Assembly (NCBI GenBank): GCA_031216915.1
Contig: CM062289.1
Location: 393,974,674-394,038,673, forward strand
Direction of reading: 5' to 3'
Source: Pictodentalium vernedei
Taxonomy: Eukaryota; Mollusca; Scaphopoda; Dentaliida; Dentaliidae
DNA length: 64,000 nucleotides
Shown one piece after another: positions 11,529-22,744 of this stretch (its first letter is position 1; every line of letters begins with the position of its first letter). The position numbers were made by a program, and so were the translations under genes. Below the pieces are notes generated by a model. The model ran no database searches. It worked only from the letters and a program-made list of their open reading frames with translations, and had not been told where the DNA came from.

Positions 11529-11582
11529 GAATTTGAAACCCCATCTGATTAGCCATTGTGCATAAATATGTAACCTTAAACA

Positions 11583-11650
<68 letters not shown>

Positions 11651-11652
11651 GA
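11136..11652 (+). mobile_element. SINE with head deletion and duplicated tail
   Basis: The head GCGCGGTGGCTCAGTAGG is followed directly by the body: the box B segment is missing, probably deleted between GGCTGC repeats. The tail of about 17 TAAA units (11457-11527) is followed by a second 120-bp copy of the last body bases and tail (11528-11648). AATGAATTTG occurs before the element and after each tail, so the second part is a duplication of tail plus target. Confidence 0.85.
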
Positions 11653-11822
11653 ATTTGCAATCCCATCTTGCAGCATGAGTAAGATTTCCGCCGAGTTCCC
11701 GTCTGGACAACGATACTAAAACAGTTAAAGGAGGTAAATTGTTAGGAATGTGTAACACTTTCTTGGCGCGGACACTTTTTAAACAATGTTTAACATTTTC
11801 CATGTGCAGACCGTGAAATGTC

Positions 11823-12168
11823 TTAGAAGTCTCCAGAAGATAGTACAACGACTTTGGAAATATCCCGCGTAACATGTTTATTATTACATACAGACAACAG
11901 AAGAGAAAAAGAAAGGAGGGGAATAGGATAGGGTAAAAAAGGTAGGGATGAAATGTAAGGAAAAAAGGAGGAGAGGTCATGGTGAACAAATGTAAAGATA
12001 AGGTATGATTTTACACTACTTGGGGTGAGAACTACACGAGGTCTCGATAACTTTACCCACATTTCGTTTGGATTAAGTAAACCATGTCCAACCGCATACC
12101 CGTCGTTTGCTAACGCTATCAGCGATTGAAGTTCTGCATATCTTTGATCGGACGTTGCCCGCCGCTCT
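11823..12168 (-). CDS. terminal exon D of a putative secreted peptide precursor
   Basis: The exon starts after a CTTTCAG acceptor (12170-12169) in phase 2. Its first residues, ERRATSDQRYAELQSLIALA, follow a basic cleavage-like site and align with exon C at 22.5 kb (RY-x-EL-xx-LIALAN and NP-x-EMWV, here with an 8-residue insert containing YAVGHGL). The frame runs 114 codons past the split arginine to a stop at 11823-11825, but beyond about residue 55 it becomes hydrophobic and low in complexity, so the real 3' end may be earlier: GTAAAG after EMW is a possible donor. No AATAAA follows within 130 bases. Conservation with exon C supports coding; the function is unknown. A PDF-like peptide (EL-x-SL-xx-L pattern) is one weak possibility. 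Confidence 0.62.
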
Positions 12169-12221
12169 CTGAAAGATCGGAATGTATTATTACAAAGATC
12201 AAACTTTTGAACCGCATACAT

Positions 12222-12900
12222 AAACTTGAGTAATCATACACTTTGCCCCTTTTAACCATCAACCCTGTATGCATAAATGTTTGTGCAAGGAAACGTTTGA
12301 CAGCGATGAGCAGACGCCACAATGAACAATAAATCGAAATTAGGGTCTGCAGAAATTTAATCCTGCAGGTCTTTCAGAGCTGTGGGATAAATGTTTACTG
12401 AACCTCCATACAAATGCAGTCCGTTTCGTAGTTGTAATTCGACGATAACCATCCACAGTGCCGGGGATGAAATGTTTTACTGTCAACTTATTTTAACCCT
12501 TACAGCATTGCACACCTGAATGGAATCTTAGTGTACAATTTTGTCTTCTGCAAAGGAACGAAACCGTGTTGCATAGCTAGGAAGCAGTGTTCATATTGTC
12601 TGGTGCCAGTTTAGCCAAATGCACTAAAAGTATTGATTTGGCACCTAAATATCCTCGTTTGGCTAAAATGTTGGCACCAAAAAAGTTTCTTTCACTTTTG
12701 AAGGAAAGACATGACGACAGTGAAGAGCATAATCGATACCGAAACAAAAACAAATATCTTATTACTTCTTTTGTCACTAAGGTGTTGGAATTGGTGTTGG
12801 ACAAACTTTCAACGTTAATTGTCAGTGACTGGTAATGAGACATTCTTTTTAGTTCAATAAAGCATTGTAGGTTATCAACTTTACCAAGAGCTGGGTTTAA
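12222..12900. other. unassigned intronic sequence
   Basis: It holds an 82-codon open frame (12587-12835) of unknown meaning and no recognisable repeat. Confidence 0.4.
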
Positions 12901-12901
12901 T

Positions 12902-12958
12902 TAGATAAATACTTCATACCGTCGCGAGTGACTCGCGACGGTATGAAGTATTTATCTA
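12902..12958. repeat. perfect 28-bp-arm palindrome
   Basis: TAGATAAATACTTCATACCG plus TCGCGAGT pairs exactly with its inverse across a single G. GC-rich centre, AT-rich base. Confidence 0.9.
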
Positions 12959-12984
12959 ACTAAATACTTCCCTTTTTAAAGACG

Positions 12985-13200
12985 TGTGGCCCCCTAACCC
13001 CAGTGGAATAACAGTAATATTAGTCCCAAATGGGTAAAAATGTGGCGTAAGACAGTTTCGGTCCAGCATGAACACTGCCAGGGAGGCTCAATAATGATTT
13101 AATCCTACAGCCCCCAGGGCTGTAGAATTCAGTTATTATTGTTCCCCCCACTGATTTGTTACCCTTGGGCCATTTGCTCGTCGGCGACAATTTTTGGTTT
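12985..13200. mobile_element. family H MITE, decayed
   Basis: The central hairpin ATTTAATCCTACAGCCC / GGGCTGTAGAATTCAGT lies within AATAATGA/TTATTATTG. Related to 28257 and 50753, where a TTAA flank is visible. Confidence 0.55.
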
Positions 13201-14091
13201 TCGCCACAGTTTATAAATAACGGGTTGAAAGATTTGAGCTGGACGTCATGTCATATTTATTTCGAAGGGTAAACAAACTATGTCATTAGTTCCACTGATA
13301 ATTGTTTATAGATGCCTATTGCTCTGCGTATGTTCAGAAATAGTGTTAGATTTGAGCTCTAATTTTGTACCATCACAACGCGAAAAGTCAAGATGTTCCA
13401 TAAACCTAATGGTGGTCGTTGAGTTATATTTAAATATATAGTGCCGAAACACAATACCTTTAACCATTAACACGCAAACTATTTGTTGATGCGGATAAAA
13501 GAAAACCCGAGGAAACAAAGCAACAAACTTTAACGTGTATTAAGCTGGGAAACCGAATGTTTCGACTTGTTTTTTTTATCACAGGCATCTTCTTTAAATA
13601 ATGTAAATCAGATAACTTTTGATGCTCATGAAAAAGACAAGGGACTTTAAAGCTGAAGCAGTCAACACTAAAAGATAGGAATACAGCCACAAAAATCTCT
13701 TTGTGGGTATTTAAAAATGGATACGGGTATAAAATGTAGAAAAAAGCAATTATGAAATATTTGCTGATGTTGTTCAACTCAAAAGCACCCCAGTTCTTAT
13801 TTCGCGTTAATACAACTGTCGCAATTTATACAACTGTCGGCTGGAAAATGTTCGCACGTCAGTGACGTCACGAGAGCCTCATTTTAGATAGTCATCATAT
13901 AGATTTTTTTTCGGCTAACCAGATTTGATGAGCATACTACAGCGGTATTGGGAGCTATTTGTAATGATAATAACATATTTAAAGATGTCTGTTTCTTTCC
14001 GTCAGACTTGCGATGGCAGTAATGGTATATATTATCCACTCATAGTCAATTTGGCAGCTAAAGTGACATATTTCTATATTCACTATACACA
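13201..14091. other. unassigned sequence
   Basis: AT-rich with no repeat partner found by eye. Confidence 0.35.
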
Positions 14092-14161
14092 TCGTTCCCT
14101 GAGTTCCAATGTGTTCTATGTGCCAGTAGGCACATAGAACACATTGGAACTCAGGGGACGA
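14092..14161. mobile_element. family C hairpin element
   Basis: A 70-bp palindrome with arms as at 1208. CA flanks both sides. Confidence 0.8.
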
Positions 14162-14347
14162 CATGTCTCTTTTTCATTATTTTTCATTATATAGCATCTC
14201 GATACCACTGTAGTTTGCCTGAAAATAAGACTCTCAACTTTTCCAAAGCCATAGCATCCTTGTCCCAAACGAGGCTCCCATGACATCATTGACGTGTGAA
14301 CATATATGCAACGGTCCATTCATGTTTCTGCTTTTCTCTTTTTCTCC

Positions 14348-14400
14348 AACCATTTAACAACCCGAAGGCTAGCCTTCGGGATGGAAGATGGTTGAAGTAG
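14348..14400. repeat. short hairpin
   Basis: CCCGAAGGCT pairs with AGCCTTCGGG, and CCAACCAT pairs with ATGGTTG outside it. Confidence 0.6.
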
Positions 14401-14856
14401 AAAAACAAACAGACCAGACCGAAACTTCGGGCGGCGAATTTCTTTGGTGAAACCAACTAGATTTTATATTGTCAATTAATAATTTTCTGGAATGCCTGTT
14501 TGTTGACACATTTCATGCGCTCAATAATTTGACACCGCGTGTAATCGTGTATCATGCCTGTGAAAAAAATAGGAGTACATGCCCACTATTGTCATCTCCC
14601 TGATTCCACTGTCTCTGTTAGCTATGTACATAAGGGGCTATGGACAGTATCAGCATTCCATTCTTAAATTACAAGCCCATTCTGAGCATGGAATGTGCGA
14701 AACCTATATATAATAAAGGGCGCGTTGTACACAACCAGGGTGTGTAATCGCAATGTTCCAAAGATGGTTTTCGAGGTGAGGCTACAACTGTCATGAGTTG
14801 CAGAGGATATTTCGAAGAATTTTGTGTGCAGGATATTAGTTCATTAGAAGATGCAT

Positions 14857-15384
14857 AGAACGTCATACGCGTGTGATTGGGTTAATCGATATGGCACGAG
14901 TGCCAGCGCGGAAGGATAGAACGAGAGGCCGCTGGCCTTGAGAGGCCGCAGGCCTTTTATCCTTCCGCGATGGCACAAGTGCCAATTCGAATAACACGTT
15001 CACACGCGAGTGTCGTTCTGTGTTTATTACACGCCTTCACGTCTATAAAAAACAATTATTAAAAGGACACTCAGCAATTCATTTGACAACTATCAACAAA
15101 AAGAACACATTTTATCGCCAATCAAATTTGCGAGGGGAACCCGTGTTACTTTTTTGTCCCCCGAGTTCCAATGTGTTCTATGTGCCTACTGGCACATAGA
15201 ACACACTGGAACTCAGGGGACGATTTTCAGCTATCGCTAGGGATTCAAATTGTAATTGCGTTGCACGATTTGTAGAAGCATCAAGTGAAATCTCGCTTCG
15301 CGTCTGTTTAAAAATAGTCCCTCAACGATTTCCGTTTCGCACATATGTACGGAACAGATTTTTATAGAAAAGTCGTGTAATAAA
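14857..15384. mobile_element. family G unit, copy 2
   Basis: The long palindrome (14857-15020) has an extra partial repeat of GAGAGGCCGC at its centre. The flank matches 1075-1473, including the nested family C element at the same site. Confidence 0.7.
15154..15223. mobile_element. family C hairpin element, nested in G
   Basis: Same internal position as in the 917 copy. TT flanks both sides. Confidence 0.75.
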
Positions 15385-15559
15385 ACGAATGTCAGTACGA
15401 GTATTGCTTTCTAATTTTCAGGCGGTCAAGAAGAGACGATGCGCCATGAAGAACGTGCGTTTGATTGGACAATCTCGAATCTTGGTGCAAAAATAGAAAT
15501 AAATCTCCCCATATACGAAAAATAGTCGCCTATGTCCGTTCGAGTGGGAAATCCGGCTA

Positions 15560-15631
15560 CACTCTAAAATCAGCTGAGTTAAAAAACAACCCTGTGATTT
15601 GGGTTGAATTTAAAGGACTGATTTTAGAGTG
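15560..15631. mobile_element. miniature family E element
   Basis: The inverted ends CACTCTAAAATCAG and CTGATTTTAGAGTG are 72 bp apart overall. Flanks are TA and CA, possibly a decayed TA duplication. Confidence 0.65.
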
Positions 15632-15639
15632 CAGTAATA

Positions 15640-16300
15640 GACAATGAACAATACTATTTAAATTCCAAAGAATTTTATGGGTGATCATTAGGCCATGTTA
15701 CATTAAATATACAATAAAATGTAACCTTGAGGAAACAAAGTTTCTTACATAATATGAGAATCAGTCTTCTGAACTGATAATCATGACATATAACGATGTT
15801 TATTGGAGTAAATCAAGTCGGAACTGGCACGTGAAGCGGCAGGCACATTTTAGGAAGCTGCACGTGATAAAGTTATAAGAAAAAAATGCCTGTGGGAGAA
15901 AAGTGGGTTGATATGTTTAAAAACAAATATTAATTTAGTTTCAAAGTGAAATTATCTCCCTTTTGTGAGCATTCTTTCAATGGGCAGTTTATGAATCTAA
16001 AGGGCACCTGCTTCCCAGTGCATGTTTTACTCACATAATTGACGAAAATTACATCTACGATTGCAGAAAAAATCTCGTCACAAACGTGATTGACCACCCG
16101 TGATTTCAACGAATCGTAAATCATAATAAGCACATGTGATCAACCAGGTTTGTCATTTTGGAAACCTCAAATGATTTTAACAGACGTAATATGCAAATAG
16201 TTGTTATGACAATATTTAGACTGAAAGTCAAAAGATGACACGGAATGGTAATACTGCTTTGTTGCTCCTATTCTATTCAAGTAATTTCCCATCATTATAT
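15640..16300. other. unassigned sequence
   Basis: No feature recognised. Confidence 0.35.
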
Positions 16301-16309
16301 CTGACGTTT

Positions 16310-16990
16310 TCGGCAGGTCTGTGGTTACGGCGTTGGACTTCAAACCAAAAGGTCAATGGCTGGATCCTCACCAGAGTAACTGTGTTGTATCCTTGGGCAA
16401 GGCACTTAACCCTTTACCTAACGAATCGCCCGCATCCGTCCACGTAATATGCAAATTGAGCAGTTGAAAAAATTAAATTTTTCAAAATATTTCAACAAAA
16501 CAAAACCATATCATGTGACCCCTCATTGGAAAGAGCTCACTGAGCTCGTTTCAATGAGCGGTCACATGATATGGTTTTGTTGAAATATTTTGAAAAATTT
16601 AATTTTTTCAACTGCTCAGTTTGCACACCACTGAGCTCGTTCCAATGAGCGGTCACATGATATGGTTTTGTAGATTTTTTTTTAAATTTGAAAAATTATA
16701 TTTAAAATAATAAATTTTGATATCGTCTCCGTTGGGTAAAGGGTTAATCCCAATTGGCTACGAAAGGGCACGTTGGAGCTGTGTGCTAAGGTTAATGGGG
16801 CACTCGTCTTCAACCAATGCTTACCCCGCGCGTGCGTAGTTAGTACGTTGGGGAGTTTGAGTTATACGCCGCTGGTCGGTAGTTCTCTCCGGGCACCCCG
16901 GCTTCCTCCACCCGTAAAATTGTCCGACACGAGATTACCTTCGCTGTCGAAAGTGTTGTTAAACCCAAATAAATAAAAAAAAACAAATAA
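16310..16990 (+). mobile_element. SINE split by a family A MITE
   Basis: The head is the GGACTTCAAACC variant. After TATCCTTGGGCAAGGCAC the MITE intervenes, then the body resumes with ATCCCAATTGGCTACG and runs to CACCCGTAAAATTGTC and an AATAAATAAA tail. Confidence 0.85.
16410..16743. mobile_element. family A MITE with duplicated right half, inside a SINE
   Basis: CCCTTTACCTAACG and CGTTGGGTAAAGGG-type ends, with TTAA on both sides (16406-16409, 16744-16747). After the main hairpin a second GAGCTCGTTCCAATGAG arm follows, so the element is 334 bp instead of about 242. Confidence 0.9.
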
Positions 16991-18040
16991 ATCTGGTGTA
17001 GTCATCGGAAACTCTGGCATCGCGTTCAAATTATTATCCACCAGAGAGGTCTACAGAAGTCCAATAGTGCATACTCAAGTCAGTAATTATCATGATATAT
17101 TTGGGGACTTGACCCATCTTTGACCGACCATGATGCGAATTTGCCCGACACTTCTTCCATTCACAAGGCGTCTACAGTGCCGTAATTAGCAACGATTATC
17201 GGGAATATCGCGGTGACAGCCGTGGCAGAATTTTCACGGCTTTTACCTTGGCATTGTCGTTTACCGCGAACAATTTCCCAGACTGATCCGACCCACATAT
17301 CACCAAAATAGCAACCACCTGAAGCAGTTTTATTCCTGTGCTGGGTCTTTGAACATTGTTAATTATCGGCCAATCGTACCCTGCCCTACTACTGCAGAAG
17401 GAGACTATTTTTCTGGTGGAGTGGAGGAGGTGTTACCCCTAAAACCCGCAGGATTTATAACCCAGCGCTTACTCGTTCACATCTTTTTCTTTAACTCGTG
17501 CATGGATAACTTGCACCGAAAAATATAATTAAACAAAGCAAACTGAACAAACGTCAGGTACAAAAATAGTGCCGCCTATTGCTCGTGTTAGTCCATTTAC
17601 CAAATGTAATTTCACAGATCCATGGACACAAAATCAACCCTGTCATGTATCCAAACAAACCTAATGGAGTAAGGATTGTGCTTTCAGGCATGACGCTTAA
17701 CTAGTTTCAATTAGCAACATTGTCTCAAATAATAATTGGATAAATTTTTAGTAACATGTTTAACTTCCTCCATGCACACTTCAAGGTTTTGAGTTTGTTG
17801 AAAAATGATTTAGAAATAGAAACTCATCGATTCGTGATTTGTGTAGAACAATAGTAATATCTTCTGTCTTATACATAAAATTAATCTGTCAATTAATATT
17901 AATGTGTGAAGCCTATATTGCACTTTATAATACTCTCCGAACATACGAAAAATCGAAGCAGCCACTCAGTTCTACTCCGGAACCAATAGATGAAATGTGT
18001 GTGTCTTTTTGTTTAAAACAGAACTAAAATTAGCTATCTT
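16991..18040. other. unassigned sequence
   Basis: About 1 kb with no supported feature. Confidence 0.35.
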
Positions 18041-18239
18041 TGCATTTATGTCAAAATACTGAAATTTCAACCAGCAATGTTTCCCATAATTCACCTAGAA
18101 AATTATCCAATTCAGTCGTGTTTGACAGAGCTCAGCGAGCGAGCTCTGTCAAACATGACTGAATTCATTAAATTCCTAATTTCATTAAGAGACATACAAG
18201 AAGCTTGAGATTTCGATATTTTGACTTAACTGTGCAGCG
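18041..18239. mobile_element. family D MITE, decayed ends
   Basis: The central hairpin TTTGACAGAGCTC / GAGCTCTGTCAAA has an enlarged loop (AGCGAGC). Flanking blocks TTCCCATAAT and GATATTTTGA match the intact copy at 57410. Confidence 0.75.
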
Positions 18240-18595
18240 GATTTGATAATGAAGGCGGGCTCATTTTCACTAATTTGGGAAACAGACTTTATCAGCGTTC
18301 CCCATGTTTGGTCACGTAATAGGAGTATACGTTACATTTGTTTCCAAAAGAATAAACACGTGTGGTGCGAAATGGGGAACCAACAATACGGTTACCGCCA
18401 ATAGCTTCATATTTAACCCGTTCCTTACGTATAACTCAACTATGCAAACGCCTATGTTACAGGTGTTGATAATACTTTCTTTATGTCAATGCATTTAAAA
18501 TGCTGGACTTTCGCGACGGTAGCTCAGTTTCGCTTTGGCAGCAATGAAGAAGCGCAACTCGATTCAGAATGCACGCAGTCACATTTCAATGTGTT

Positions 18596-18969
18596 CTATT
18601 TTATTTATTTTATTGATGTTTAAGGTCACATATTTATGCACAATGGCTAATCGTGACCGTGGCAGTTTTACGGGTGGAGGAAGCCGGAGTACCCGGAAAG
18701 GACCACAGAGCAACGATGAGCAGCTGCCAGCTCCCCAACATCGTAACTCCGCACTGCAGCACAGGCAGGGTTAGATTGGTTGAAGACATGCGTACCATCG
18801 TCGTGCAGTACGCCTTAGTACACGGCGTCATCGTGCCCCCACCCCACGCGGGCAATGGAGATGAAGTGTCTTGCCCATGGACACAACGCGGTTGCCGCAG
18901 GTGGGATTCGAACCGAGGACCTCTCGGCTTGCAGCCTGTACCTCTACATACTGAGCCACCGCGCTCCCC
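18596..18969 (-). mobile_element. full-length tRNA-headed SINE
   Basis: The head has box B GGTTCGAATCCC, and the body and short tail are complete. Exact 10-bp duplication TCAATGTGTT at 18586-18595 and 18970-18979. Confidence 0.9.
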
Positions 18970-19037
18970 TCAATGTGTTGTAAACCAAAAGTTTGGTTTA
19001 GTTCTTGGATTTACCATATTAATAATAATATTACAAT

Positions 19038-19765
19038 CAGGGGCGTGGCTAGAGGTTTCCGATTGGGGATGTAGGGTAGTGAATTTCCAACTAGGGGAGG
19101 GACCGGGAGGGGGAATCCCCCTCCAGGTCCCCCCCTAGTTGGAAATACAATACCGAGAAAAAATTTGAAAATGAAACCATGAAAGGGGGAATAAAATTCA
19201 TTCTAGGAACTGAAATGCCAAAGCATTCATGATAGAATTATCAGGTTGTTATTATTATTTGGTATTATTCTGGGAATTGAATTAATGCTGAACAAATGCA
19301 CAAGCTTAGAACTTTGAACAATTCACACTCTCCTTACGTTAAACAAGATCTTATGCAGCAATGATAAATTTTCGATGTTTTATCATTTTGTAACTGTGAA
19401 TGGTGGAATTAACTCAGGATATTTACACGATGCAATTTTCTTAAAGTGTATTTCGAGGATTTTTTTTTATTACGATAAGTAAACGTACTATAGAAATCTC
19501 GTATCGACTGACATCATGCATACCTATGAAGCTCAATATTGCTTACACTGTAGATGTAAACAGTAACAGCTGGAATTTTTGCAGATTTGAAACCGAGTTG
19601 GGATTTTAGGAAGTAAAGGAGACATCAGCATTACCAAAGAAGCTCTAAAATCCAGATAGATGGAATTTCCAACTACTCATGTGACTTGCCCTCCGAATTT
19701 CCAATTACAGGAAATTTTGGCCAGGAATGGGGGTAACACCCCCCCCCCCTGTTGCCACGTCCCTG
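19038..19765. mobile_element. hAT-type non-autonomous element, copy 2
   Basis: The ends CAGGGGCGTGG and CCACGTCCCTG are inverted. The flanks ATTACAAT and ATTACACT match at 7 of 8 positions. Homologous along its length to 3146-3841. Confidence 0.85.
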
Positions 19766-20081
19766 ATTACACTTGATACTTACTGTAAAGGTTAATTTTA
19801 ACACAAAGCGCGAGATGTACCAATATTATTTATCGCGGAGTCGAGTTCTCGTCTGCCATTTTCAGACGAGGACTGTGCCTGTTAAATATTCCACTTGTAA
19901 TTTGTTTTGGAAACAAATGTGACATATGCCCACCGTCACGTGACCTAATATGAGGAATGCTGATCTCCAGTATAGTCTGAAATCTTAGATATTCTCGTGT
20001 TTTCAACAAGAAGTGGAAAATATGCAAAATAGTTACAAGGTTGAGTCGCTTCGATTTTGAGTCCATGGGTTGAGTCCTTAA

Positions 20082-20304
20082 CCCTTTACCCAACGAATCG
20101 GCTGCATCCGCCCGCGTAATATGCAAATTTAGCGGTTGAAAAAAATTTGGATTTCAAAAAATTTCAACAAAACCATATCATGTGACCCCTCGTTGGAACG
20201 AGCTCGACGAGCTCGTTTCAACGAGGGGTCACATGATATGGTTTTGTTGAAATTTTTTGAAAAATTTACGAAAATTATATTTAAAATAATAAATTTTGAT
20301 ATCG
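20082..20304. mobile_element. family A MITE, right end missing
   Basis: TTAA then CCCTTTACCCAACGAATC and a near-perfect hairpin; the sequence departs from the family after TTTTGATATCG. Confidence 0.85.
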
Positions 20305-20345
20305 GTATTTTTAGATAACAGTCAGCTATAATCCGTAAGAAGAAC

Positions 20346-20913
20346 TAGGGCTACACGGTATATCGATAAACCGATATATACCGGTATTCAAACCAATATC
20401 GATTTAATACCGGTGTAACTACAAAAATATCGGTTTATCGATTTATTTACCCGCAATTTAATTTTTAAGATGTCTTGAGTTTTTTAACCGTAGCCCCGAA
20501 TGAATAATATTATTCATTTATACAAGGAATCGTCTGTTCGTAATATACAAATTCAGCAGTTGAAAAAATAATTTTCAAAAATATCAACAAAACTATATCA
20601 TGTGACCCCTCATTGGAACGAGCTCGTTGAGCTCGTTCCAATAAGGGGTCACATGATATAGTTTTGTTGAAATCTTTGGGGAAAATCTGATCAACTAATT
20701 TTGAAAATAATAAATTTTGATATCGTCTGCATTGGGTAAAGGTTTTTCGAACCGCATCATCAAGGCATGCTAATTCGTTCCAACTCTGATGCCTCGAGTC
20801 TCGATTGTGGTACTTGTGTTCATATATCTGAACAGTTTTCGATATACCGGTATACCGCGGTATTTTTTTGAATACCGATACCGCTATTCAGTTTTGAATA
20901 TCGTGCAGCCCTA
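20346..20913. mobile_element. hAT-type MITE with nested family A MITE
   Basis: The ends TAGGGCTACACGGTATATCG and GAATATCGTGCAGCCCTA are inverted. The flanks AGAAGAAC and AGAGGAAC match at 7 of 8. Subterminal ATATACCGGTAT motifs repeat. A family A copy lies at 20530-20748. Confidence 0.82.
20530..20748. mobile_element. family A MITE, nested
   Basis: Central hairpin ACTATATCATGTGACC with its mirror, a change (CCATATC to CTATATC) that is present on both arms. The right end CATTGGGTAAAGG is kept, the left end is lost. Confidence 0.8.
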
Positions 20914-21136
20914 AGAGGAACTTACAGATGGTCTTGGGTTACGTAACGGCCCCACAATCTTAATAAAATACGTCATTCTGAAGACACAAAATTACATGAT
21001 ATTTTAGACAGCTAGAAACTCTTTTCAAGACAATTATGCACATATCTTTTGTCTGCTTGATTATATCTTGTCTTGGGCACGTAATAACGAAGATTCTCCA
21101 AATGTCAACTGATTTTAACCTCCAATTATATTATTA

Positions 21137-21537
21137 TTAGGGTTTAACGACACATTAACAGCCAGGGTCATATCATGTCGGTGACAGTTTTACGGGTGGA
21201 GGAAGCCGGAGCACCCGGAGAGAACCACCGAGCAACAACGAGCAGCTGTCAGCTCTCCAACATCGTAACACATCGTAACTCTGAACTCTGCACCGCGGCA
21301 CAGACAGGGTTAGATTGGTTGAAGACATGTGTACCTTCGACGTGCAGTACGCCTTAGTACACAGCGTCATCGTGCCCCCATGTAGGCAATCGGGGTGAAG
21401 TGTCTTGCCCAAGGACACAACGCGGGAACGCAAATCAGTCGCTGAAATGGTCACCCATCCAACTACTAACCGCGCTCGACGTTGCTTAACTTCGGTGATC
21501 TGACGAGAACCGGTTACCGCGACGCCACCGCGCCCCC
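21137..21537 (-). mobile_element. SINE with 5S-rRNA-like head
   Basis: On the minus strand it starts GGGGGCGCGGTGGCG, like the tRNA-headed copies, then switches to a 5S-like segment (21449-21516) with box A-like AAGTTAAGCAACGTCG and box C-like TTGGATGGGTGACC. It then enters the same body, from CGCGTTGTGTCCTTGGGC onward. The segment is only part of a 5S gene, so this is not a 5S rRNA gene. Confidence 0.88.
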
Positions 21538-21663
21538 ATTTTAACCGCCAAATATCTCATTAACATCGAATCGGTCAGTACTGTTTGGAATTTAACTGGC
21601 ATGAAAAAAGTTATGTTTAAAGTCCTCCTGGTTTATGAATCGTGTTTCTATGAGGACTTGAAC

Positions 21664-21846
21664 CCTTTACCCAACGCAGACGATGTCAAAATTTATTATT
21701 CAAATACCATTTTTTTTTTTAATTTTCAAAAAATTCAACAAAACCATATCATGTGACCCCCCCTCATTGGAACGAGCTCGACCTTTACCTAACGAATCGG
21801 TCGCATTTACGCCGACGGATGCGACCGATTCGTTAGGTAAAGGGTT
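21664..21846. mobile_element. rearranged family A MITE
   Basis: The left half is normal up to GGAACGAGCTCG, then breaks into an inverted end-to-end copy of the terminus. CCTTTACCTAACGAATCGG and its exact mirror flank TTACGCCGACGG (arms 25 bp, 21782-21842). Confidence 0.85.
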
Positions 21847-22195
21847 ACGATCTCTTTGTCAAGTGTCACAAAGAGAGTTGCATCATGTGACGAGCTGCGG
21901 ATAACACGATCGGGACAAAGTGTTCCGAATATTATGTTCTCGAACACGGGGCATGGAAACGAATTTGGAACGGCGGTGTAAGTCAGTGAAATGTCATTTT
22001 GAACATAGAAAGGGTGTTAGTAGGCGGAATATGATAAGATGGCATTCAAGAATCAAGTCCAAGAAAGTGCATCTGGTGCTATTCTCAAATATCATCGTGA
22101 TAAATTTTGCTAATTTTATTCTTTTTCAGCTGAGCACAACTTTTTACTCCTCAATGTCACAGGTGCCTGGAGCCTGAGCTACCCGTGGAGTCAAC

Positions 22196-22265
22196 TCGTC
22201 CCCTGAGTTCCAATGTGTTCTATGTGCCAGTAGGCACGTAGAACACATTGGAACTCAGTGGACGA
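22196..22265. mobile_element. family C hairpin element
   Basis: A 70-bp palindrome. AC flanks both sides. Confidence 0.8.
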
Positions 22266-22337
22266 ACTGCTAAGTTTTGAAACAAGATAGAAAGGGATTG
22301 ATTAGTAATAGTGCGATCAAACAATTGTGTTAGATAA

Positions 22338-22415
22338 AGGATTAAATATATTTATTCACGGAAGGCTGAATTTATAAGGATTAAATATATTTATTCGCGG
22401 AAGGCTGAATTTATA
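22338..22415. repeat. 39-bp tandem duplication
   Basis: Two copies of AAGGATTAAATATATTTATT followed by CRCGGAAGGCTGAATTTAT, with one substitution. It lies in the presumed 3' UTR of exon C, and each copy contains an AATAAA on the minus strand. Confidence 0.85.
22390..22395 (-). other. candidate poly(A) signal for exon C
   Basis: AATAAA on the minus strand, about 88 bases after the exon C stop codon. A second lies in the other tandem unit (22351-22356). Confidence 0.4.
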
Positions 22416-22482
22416 AGAGAATCAGTGAGATGATTGCGCAGCTAAAACACTGGAGTTCAGAAAAATGTGGTTATCGGGAAAA

Positions 22483-22597
22483 TTATAAGAATTTATCTAC
22501 CCACATCTCGTAAGGATTTGAACGTTGGTTTTTGTTCGCAAGCGCTATAAGAGTTCGAAGTTCATCATATCTGTGCTCTGATGTTTGTCTTCGTATC
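22483..22597 (-). CDS. terminal exon C of a putative secreted peptide precursor
   Basis: The exon follows a TTTCTGTAG acceptor (22599-22598), is entered in phase 2 and ends in TAA at 22483. It encodes 37 residues after the split arginine: IRRQTSEHRYDELRTLIALA, then NKNQRSNPYEMWVDKFL. Cleavage at RIRR would free a peptide starting with Gln, which could form pyroglutamate. It is paralogous to exon D at 12.1 kb, entered in the same phase, and follows exon B (29.4 kb) in frame. A-B-C would give a 109-residue precursor. The similarity between two exons 10 kb apart, with acceptors at the same codon position, is strong evidence of coding. Family not recognised; a PDF-like neuropeptide is a low-confidence idea. 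Confidence 0.72.
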
Positions 22598-22744
22598 CTA
22601 CAGAAAGAAGAATATAATGATGTTAATATGTGATACAATCATTCTCATAGAAATAAAAGATATGTGTGATGCAAATACATGGATCTCTAAGAATGATATA
22701 ACTCATATCAATTGAACACAGATAGGGTAAATATATTGACAACA

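Noticed and set aside
11214..11676. Long frames rich in YLFI repeats
   Set aside because: Translation of (TAAA)n tails and SINE body on the opposite strand.
12587..12835. 82-codon frame containing LAPKKFLSLLKERHDDSEEH
   Set aside because: Coding-like, but no splice sites, relatives or domain that I can support.
21449..21516. A 5S rRNA gene
   Set aside because: Only the internal promoter part is 5S-like; both ends continue into SINE sequence.
22483..22514. Splice donor at GTAGAT after EMW in exon C
   Set aside because: Protein conservation with exon D continues through the Val codon and a stop follows, so readthrough is the simpler model.
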